Assembly (NCBI RefSeq): GCF_017641085.1 | Contig: NZ_JAEPPI010000003.1 | Coordinates: forward strand, 510,894-574,893 | DNA from: Gracilimonas sp. | GTDB taxonomy: Bacteria > Bacteroidota > Rhodothermia > Balneolales > Balneolaceae | Reading direction: 5' to 3' | Length of the DNA stretch: 64,000 bases | Shown here: positions 59,504 to 64,000 of the stretch, in pieces | How positions within the stretch are numbered: position 1 is the stretch's first letter | Layout: every line of letters starts with the position of its first letter | Notes under the pieces: generated by a model | What the model was told of the DNA's origin: nothing | The model's input: the letters and a program-made list of their open reading frames with translations, nothing else | The model's database searches: none | Translations under genes and position numbers: made by a program

Positions 59504-60604
59504 CTACCGTAGTTTTTCGGGGTTTAAACCTTTAAGGTCGTCAGCAACAAACTTGCGGCCTTCGCGCACCAGCTCTCCGTCCAGGTACACATCAGCACCA
59601 ATACAAACCAGATCCCAATGGATGTTACTGGAATTGCCGTTAGGTGCTACTTCATAGTCTTTACCGAGGGTAAGGTGGTTGGACCCGTAAATCTTCTCAT
59701 CAAAAAGAATGTCATACATCGGGCTCTCGATTACCGGGTTCAACCCAAAGCTGAATTCTCCAAATCGCCGTGCTCCCTCGTCTGTGTCCAGAATATCTTT
59801 GAGAGCTTCGTTGTTGGAGGAATCAAAATCAACCACCACGCCGCCTTTTACTTCCAGCTTAACAAATTCAAAAGGTTTGCCCTGATATACGGAAGGAGCG
59901 TAAGAAATCACTCCATTTACCGAATCCAGAACAGGAGAGGTGAAAAGTTCTCCGTCAGGGATATTTCGCTTACCAAAGCAGGGAACCCAATTCTGGCCCT
60001 TAACCGAAAACTTAATATCGGTTCCTTCGCCTTTCAGGTGAATTTCATCGGTGGCTCGCAGTCGTTTTTCCAGGGGCTTCATTGCTTCTTCAAGCTGGGC
60101 GTAGTCAACCAGGCAGGCATCGTAATAAAAATCAGCGAAGGCGCGCGTTGGCATTTTGGCGTTCATCGCAAAGGCAGCCGATGGATACCGCATGATGCAC
60201 CAGTTGGTATTATTAACGCGCTCATCAAAGTGAACCGGCTTCAGAAAATGCTCGGAATAGGCTTTATTGGCTTCCTTACTGGCTTGTGAATTTTCATAGA
60301 TATTCTGCGAAGCACGGATTCCGATGAAGGCATCCATTTGCTTCATCAGTGGAAGCTGATCCACAGAAGCCTGATTCTTCCAGAATTCCTCATCACCATT
60401 TTCAATTAAAATACGTTGCGTATCCGCATCTTCGATCTTTATAAACGGGTGCGCTCCCTTTTCACGGATTTGCTCTACCAAAGCTCGGAGCAGGTCGATA
60501 CCGTTTAAGCCGATAAGCTGTACCATCACATTGTGCCCTTCCTGAACCTCGGTACTGTGTTCAAGAATGAGGTTTGCGAGTTTCTGATCATTTTGTGAGA
60601 TCAT
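59504..60604 (-). CDS. M29 family aminopeptidase
   Basis: This 366-residue metallopeptidase resembles thermophilic aminopeptidases (AmpS/AmpT/PepS). The C-terminal half has GEGTDIKFSVKGQNW, conserved acidic residues, FGEFSFGLNP, and SNIHWDLVCIGADVYLDGE with the metal ligands. It removes N-terminal residues from peptides in the cytoplasm. It starts with ATG at 60604 and runs into the LuxR-type gene. Confidence 0.9.
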   Translation of the reverse strand: MISQNDQKLANLILEHSTEVQEGHNVMVQLIGLNGIDLLRALVEQIREKGAHPFIKIEDADTQRILIENGDEEFWKNQASVDQLPLMKQMDAFIGIRASQNIYENSQASKEANKAYSEHFLKPVHFDERVNNTNWCIMRYPSAAFAMNAKMPTRAFADFYYDACLVDYAQLEEAMKPLEKRLRATDEIHLKGEGTDIKFSVKGQNWVPCFGKRNIPDGELFTSPVLDSVNGVISYAPSVYQGKPFEFVKLEVKGGVVVDFDSSNNEALKDILDTDEGARRFGEFSFGLNPVIESPMYDILFDEKIYGSNHLTLGKDYEVAPNGNSSNIHWDLVCIGADVYLDGELVREGRKFVADDLKGLNPEKLR

Positions 60605-60697
60605 ATTGCAGTATTGAATTTGGAACGATGAATATTCGATTTGGCAGACAAAGTTAAGAGAATCCGAAGACAGTTGAGAGTTATAAAGTTATAAAGT

Positions 60698-60852
60698 AGT
60701 GAGGTGATAAAGTGATTAGGTGATTGGGTGAAGTGGGGGATTAGGTGTAAATGAGAGGAGTGGACCCGAAAGAAATGTGTGATTAAAATATTGATTCGCT
60801 ACCTCATAGCTTATAAACACCCCATCACTTTATCACCTAATCACTCATCACT
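60698..60852. repeat. Octamer inverted repeat at the ABC ATPase 3' end
   Basis: The left arm (about 60698-60738) is made of words such as AGGTGATA, AAGTGATT and AGGTGATT. The right arm (about 60817-60852) holds their complement (CATCACTT, TATCACCT, AATCACTC). They bracket about 80 bases of unique sequence. The right arm includes the ABC ATPase stop (60841-60843), so the repeat supplies the end of that protein. Confidence 0.8.
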
Positions 60853-61461
60853 AACATTAAGAACAGTGTCACACAAGGCAATTTCGTTGGGATCGTTGGA
60901 GGCGAGGAAGACCAGAGTACCAGCCTCAGCTGCTTCTATGACTATCTCGGATACCAGTGTGTGTCCTTTTTCGTCGAGGTTGGAACCGGGTTCGTCCAGC
61001 ATTAATATTTTGGGCTTACGAACCAAAGCGGCGGCCAGTTTAATGCGTTGTTGCTGTCCGGTAGAAAGGCTTCCAAAAAGCTGATCGCTCAAATGCGGTA
61101 TCTGAACCTTCTCAAGTAAGGCTGAAAGTCGATCTCCTCGTCCAACTCTGCCTCCGGCTTCAATCAAAAAGCGCAGGTTCTCCTCAACCGATAATTCTGC
61201 ATAGAGGTTGATGTAAGGAGCCGCATATCCCATCTGAGCTTTTACCTGTTTTTGATCCATCACTTCATCATTCTGCTTCCAAATGATGGTTCCCGAATTA
61301 GGGCGGAGGAGATATGACAGGCATTTTACCAATGTTGATTTACCACTGCCATTGGCTCCCGATATACCCAGAATTCCTCCGGTGTGCTCAAAGTTGAGAT
61401 CCGAGAAAATGGTATGACGGTTAAATTTTTTGGTAAGATTTTGTACCTGAAGTGAAATCAT
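60841..61461 (-). CDS. ABC transporter ATP-binding protein, orphan
   Basis: This 206-residue ATPase has Walker A GANGSGKST (35-43), the signature LSTGQQQRI, and Walker B ILMLDEPGSNLDE. It is closest in size and style to heme-exporter CcmA or small export ATPases. No permease gene is adjacent. Its last residues and stop are encoded inside a tandem-repeat arm. The transported substrate is unknown. Confidence 0.87.
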   Translation of the reverse strand: MISLQVQNLTKKFNRHTIFSDLNFEHTGGILGISGANGSGKSTLVKCLSYLLRPNSGTIIWKQNDEVMDQKQVKAQMGYAAPYINLYAELSVEENLRFLIEAGGRVGRGDRLSALLEKVQIPHLSDQLFGSLSTGQQQRIKLAAALVRKPKILMLDEPGSNLDEKGHTLVSEIVIEAAEAGTLVFLASNDPNEIALCDTVLNVSDE

Positions 61462-61600
61462 GCCCCAAAGGTAGCAAGTTTGTGACTAATAAGAATATGC
61501 TTTCAGTTCATAAAATTTGAAAACTATAACGGAATATCTAAATCCTTAATTGTATTGCGAGCCGGCAGGCTTTATTTTCAGTGAAATACTAAAACGACTT

Positions 61601-63259
61601 ATGCATCAGGCAGTAGAAGAAATCATCGATCGGCTTATTGGCGCGGTTAAATCCGACAAGCCCTATTATACCCTGAAAGACTGTCTTTCAGCGGGGTTTC
61701 CGACCTTTATTGTTGAACGAATTCGCATCGAAATCAACGAAAAGCTGAAGAAAGAATTTGTTTTGGAAGACACGGAATGGGCGAACACCGATCAGCAGCT
61801 GGTTAAAGATGCGTGGAAAGAATTTCAGCAAGCATTATTTGCGAATTCCCGCATTCCCAAAGACAAGTTTTACGTAGTTACCAGCCGGGTAATGACCGAA
61901 ATTGTGAAGGTGTACCTGGAACCGCGCCATCACATGGCGGATTATATTTACAAAGGCGAAGAAGAACTCGATTACGAAGAGCTGGTTCGGCGAACCGACA
62001 AGCTGACTATTTATAAGCACTTTGGTAAAGCCATTCCGCTGTATATGAAAAAGCGGAAGCTGAAAACGTTGGAGAAAAAGCGCTGTAAACTGCTTATCCA
62101 TAACCTGGATGCTAACCTTGTGGCTTCCTATACCGCCAAAGAATGGGCGCAGGTCCTTGAGCTTTTGTTTACCCTATTTGGAGGAGAAGTAGATGCCAAG
62201 CTCATTCAGCTATTTTTTGAAGACAAGGGACTGTACCTCACGGCAAAAGCTTTTAACGAACTGGATGAGCAGATAACTAAAGAGCGGTTTATTGAAATTC
62301 TGTCCTATCCAGACTTGCTGGATGTGAAGCTTCAGGAGAAATTCAGGGATCAGTTCCGCGAGGAGTTAATTGCCCAGAAAAATCGATTTGACCATCCGGA
62401 TGAAGAGGAGATGGAAGAAATTGATGAAAAGGAACAGCGATTGTTGGATAGTTTTTTTGGCGATTACAGCGAAGAAGGTCCGCAAATGACGGACGAAGAG
62501 TCATTCAATGCTTTGTTTAAAACCGAGCAGAAAGATAAGTCCATTTTTGAGGAGTTTGAAGAAGTGCCCGATGCTGAAAAGATCTCGGAATCACTCAAAA
62601 CCGGAGATCAAACCGATGAAATCAAGAAGTTTCGGGAGAACCTCGTAACGGTACTTGATCAGGCAGCACATTCGTTCAAAAACCTGACTGAAGAAGAAGA
62701 GGAAGAGGAAAAGAAAAAATCAAAAAAGAAGAAAAAGAAGTCCTCTAAAAAAGGAGAGAAGCCTGCAGAACCGGCGCCTGAAAAAGAAGAAGAGGATGTG
62801 CTGGATGAATTAGCTGCGGAAGATGATACGGATGAATCTGTTATTGAGGAAGAAGCCGAAGATAATGAAGAGCAGCCCATGTGGCAGCAGTTTATACGTC
62901 CCGACCAAATGGATATGTTGATGAGCAGCAAGGGTTCGGATAGTGACGATATGCTGATTGATGAAGAAACGCTGGTCGATGAACTCGTTGATGAAGAGGA
63001 CGAAGACGACCAGACCATGCCCACACTGAAGGACTTTATGATCAACAATGAAGGCTTTTTTGTAGAAGAAATTTTCAAAGGATCAGATAAGAAATACGAA
63101 AAAGCCCTGAGTAAAATTCAGGAGCTGGACAATTGGGATGAGGCTACTGAATTCATTGAAAAAAAAGTATTTTCGACTAATAAAGTTGATATGACATCTG
63201 AAGTAGCCATCGATTTTACCGACCGGCTGCAAGCTTACTTTGACGAATATAAATCTTAA
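61601..63259 (+). CDS. Large acidic protein with charged low-complexity region, function unknown
   Basis: The ATG at 61601 gives 552 residues; a TTG at 61550 is less likely. The N-terminal 280 residues are mostly helical and mixed-charge. Residues about 363-386 are a Glu run followed by a Lys run ([17 protein letters not shown]), and from about 390 to 480 the sequence is very rich in Asp and Glu. No catalytic motif is seen. It lies 14 bases before the carboxylase gene on the same strand. A scaffold or nucleic-acid-mimic role cannot be tested from sequence. Confidence 0.8.
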   Translation: MHQAVEEIIDRLIGAVKSDKPYYTLKDCLSAGFPTFIVERIRIEINEKLKKEFVLEDTEWANTDQQLVKDAWKEFQQALFANSRIPKDKFYVVTSRVMTEIVKVYLEPRHHMADYIYKGEEELDYEELVRRTDKLTIYKHFGKAIPLYMKKRKLKTLEKKRCKLLIHNLDANLVASYTAKEWAQVLELLFTLFGGEVDAKLIQLFFEDKGLYLTAKAFNELDEQITKERFIEILSYPDLLDVKLQEKFRDQFREELIAQKNRFDHPDEEEMEEIDEKEQRLLDSFFGDYSEEGPQMTDEESFNALFKTEQKDKSIFEEFEEVPDAEKISESLKTGDQTDEIKKFRENLVTVLDQAAHSFKNLTEEEEEEEKKKSKKKKKKSSKKGEKPAEPAPEKEEEDVLDELAAEDDTDESVIEEEAEDNEEQPMWQQFIRPDQMDMLMSSKGSDSDDMLIDEETLVDELVDEEDEDDQTMPTLKDFMINNEGFFVEEIFKGSDKKYEKALSKIQELDNWDEATEFIEKKVFSTNKVDMTSEVAIDFTDRLQAYFDEYKS

Positions 63260-63273
63260 ACAATACCTTAATT

Positions 63274-64000
63274 ATGGCATCCAATCCAAAAGTAGAACGA
63301 CTACAGAAACTGCGGGAAGAAGCACTTAAAGGCGGAGGTGAAGCCCGAATCGAGAAGCAACATGATAAAGGCAAACTAACCGCCCGAGAGCGAATCGATC
63401 TGTTGGTGGATAAAGGCTCGTTCGAGGAAATTGACAAGTTTGTGACCCACCGGAGTACAGCTTTCGGATTGGATAAGAAAAAGATATTAGGGGATGGGGT
63501 CGTAACCGGCCACGCTAAAATTCACGGCCGTCCGGTTTATATTTTCAGTCAGGATTTTACCGTATTTGGCGGTTCTCTGTCAGAAACTCACGCAGAGAAA
63601 ATTTGCAAGATTATGGACCTCGCTATGAAAAACGGAGTGCCTATCATCGGTCTTAATGATTCAGGAGGTGCTCGTATTCAGGAAGGGGTTTCCTCACTAG
63701 GTGGATATGCCGAGGTCTTCTGGAGAAACAGTATGGCCTCTGGTGTTGTGCCTCAGATTTCAGCCGTAATGGGTCCTTGTGCCGGTGGAGCTGTGTACAG
63801 TCCGGCGCTTACCGATTTCATTTTTATGGTGGAAAATTCCAGCTATATGTTTGTAACCGGACCGAATGTGGTAAAAACAGTAACGCATGAAGAAGTTACA
63901 TCCGAAGAATTAGGCGGTGCTTCTACGCATAGCACCAAATCGGGGGTTTCCCATTTTTCCAGCCCTAACGATGCTGTGTGCCTGAATGACATCCGGCAGC
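63274..64000 (+). CDS. Acyl-CoA carboxylase beta subunit (PccB/MmdA type), cut by the window edge
   Basis: The ATG at 63274 opens a frame that runs off the window end after about 242 codons. It shows carboxyltransferase features: [15 protein letters not shown] near residue 31, [23 protein letters not shown] near residue 89 (broken here at SQDFTVFGG), [13 protein letters not shown] near residue 127, and [14 protein letters not shown] near residue 169. It carboxylates propionyl- or methylmalonyl-CoA-type substrates with biotin; which one cannot be told from this part. Confidence 0.9.
   Translation, partial: MASNPKVERLQKLREEALKGGGEARIEKQHDKGKLTARERIDLLVDKGSFEEIDKFVTHRSTAFGLDKKKILGDGVVTGHAKIHGRPVYIFSQDFTVFGGSLSETHAEKICKIMDLAMKNGVPIIGLNDSGGARIQEGVSSLGGYAEVFWRNSMASGVVPQISAVMGPCAGGAVYSPALTDFIFMVENSSYMFVTGPNVVKTVTHEEVTSEELGGASTHSTKSGVSHFSSPNDAVCLNDIRQ

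Noticed and set aside
62659-63078. Serine-rich protein on the minus strand
   Set aside because: It is the antisense of the Asp/Glu-rich tail of the acidic protein; GAN codons read backwards give serine.

Overview
The window looks like ordinary chromosomal sequence from a member of the Balneolaeota (Balneola/Gracilimonas-like marine bacteria near the Bacteroidota). This is inferred from the gene set (PdeM/Lhr repair pair, DUF6992, DUF4199, class II DAHP synthase, M16 peptidase pair, SemiSWEET, split SecD/SecF), a moderate GC content, and weak or absent Shine-Dalgarno sequences at many starts. No rRNA, tRNA, prophage, insertion sequence or CRISPR array was found. About 58 protein genes were recognised. 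The first (a lipoprotein signal peptide) and the last (an acyl-CoA carboxylase beta subunit) are cut by the window edges.

Layout. 0-12 kb: divergent lipoprotein and ECF-like sigma factor genes, DUF6992, PdeM and Lhr-type helicase (DNA repair), acetyl-CoA synthetase, alanine dehydrogenase, NAD-dependent DNA ligase and a RodZ-like HTH membrane protein. 12-18 kb: ComF, a membrane protein, DinB, and a pair of M16 peptidases, one with and one without the zinc motif. 17.6-22.1 kb: a compact sulfur module (GntR/UTRA regulator, two YeeE/YedE halves, an MBL-rhodanese persulfide enzyme, TauE, rhodanese) with a 22-bp palindrome in the divergent control region. 22-30 kb: Tag, PEP carboxylase, IlvE, CrcB, a hydroxyacid dehydrogenase, a NUDIX hydrolase and a subtilisin-like lipoprotein. 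30.6-38.1 kb: a long same-strand run with PfkB kinase, SemiSWEET, RdgB, asparaginase-like Ntn hydrolase, SSS symporter, NTF2-like protein, flavin reductase, class IV aminotransferase and a P-loop sulfotransferase. 38-46 kb, minus strand: PurA, STAS, SecF, SecD, a small anchored protein and UvrA. 46-55 kb: a cupin gene broken by a stop codon, a response-regulator adenylate cyclase, class II DAHP synthase, then a proteostasis block (Hsp20, HtrA/Deg, ClpB). 55-64 kb: two VOC proteins, DUF1801, DUF4199, PckA, a membrane-anchored LuxR-type regulator, M29 aminopeptidase, an orphan ABC ATPase, a large acidic protein of unknown function, and the start of PccB/MmdA.

How the genes work together. PEP carboxylase, PEP carboxykinase, acetyl-CoA synthetase and the carboxylase describe carbon flow around PEP, oxaloacetate and acyl-CoA. 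The sulfur module would import and oxidise sulfane sulfur under one regulator. Hsp20, HtrA and ClpB form a stress cluster; hsp20 carries a good match to a -24/-12 (sigma-54) promoter and several CTGTC repeats upstream.

The most unusual structure is not a gene. At least five intergenic sites hold tandem 7- or 8-base units arranged in inverted arms (one site has direct repeats only). They sit at gene 3' ends, and at some sites they supply the stop codon or last residues of the neighbouring protein. Other leads are an aminotransferase-sulfotransferase pair resembling a split form of a plant fusion protein, a duplicated terminator-like unit between htrA and clpB, and the palindromic operator of the sulfur module. 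No clearly new multi-gene defence or mobile system was found.
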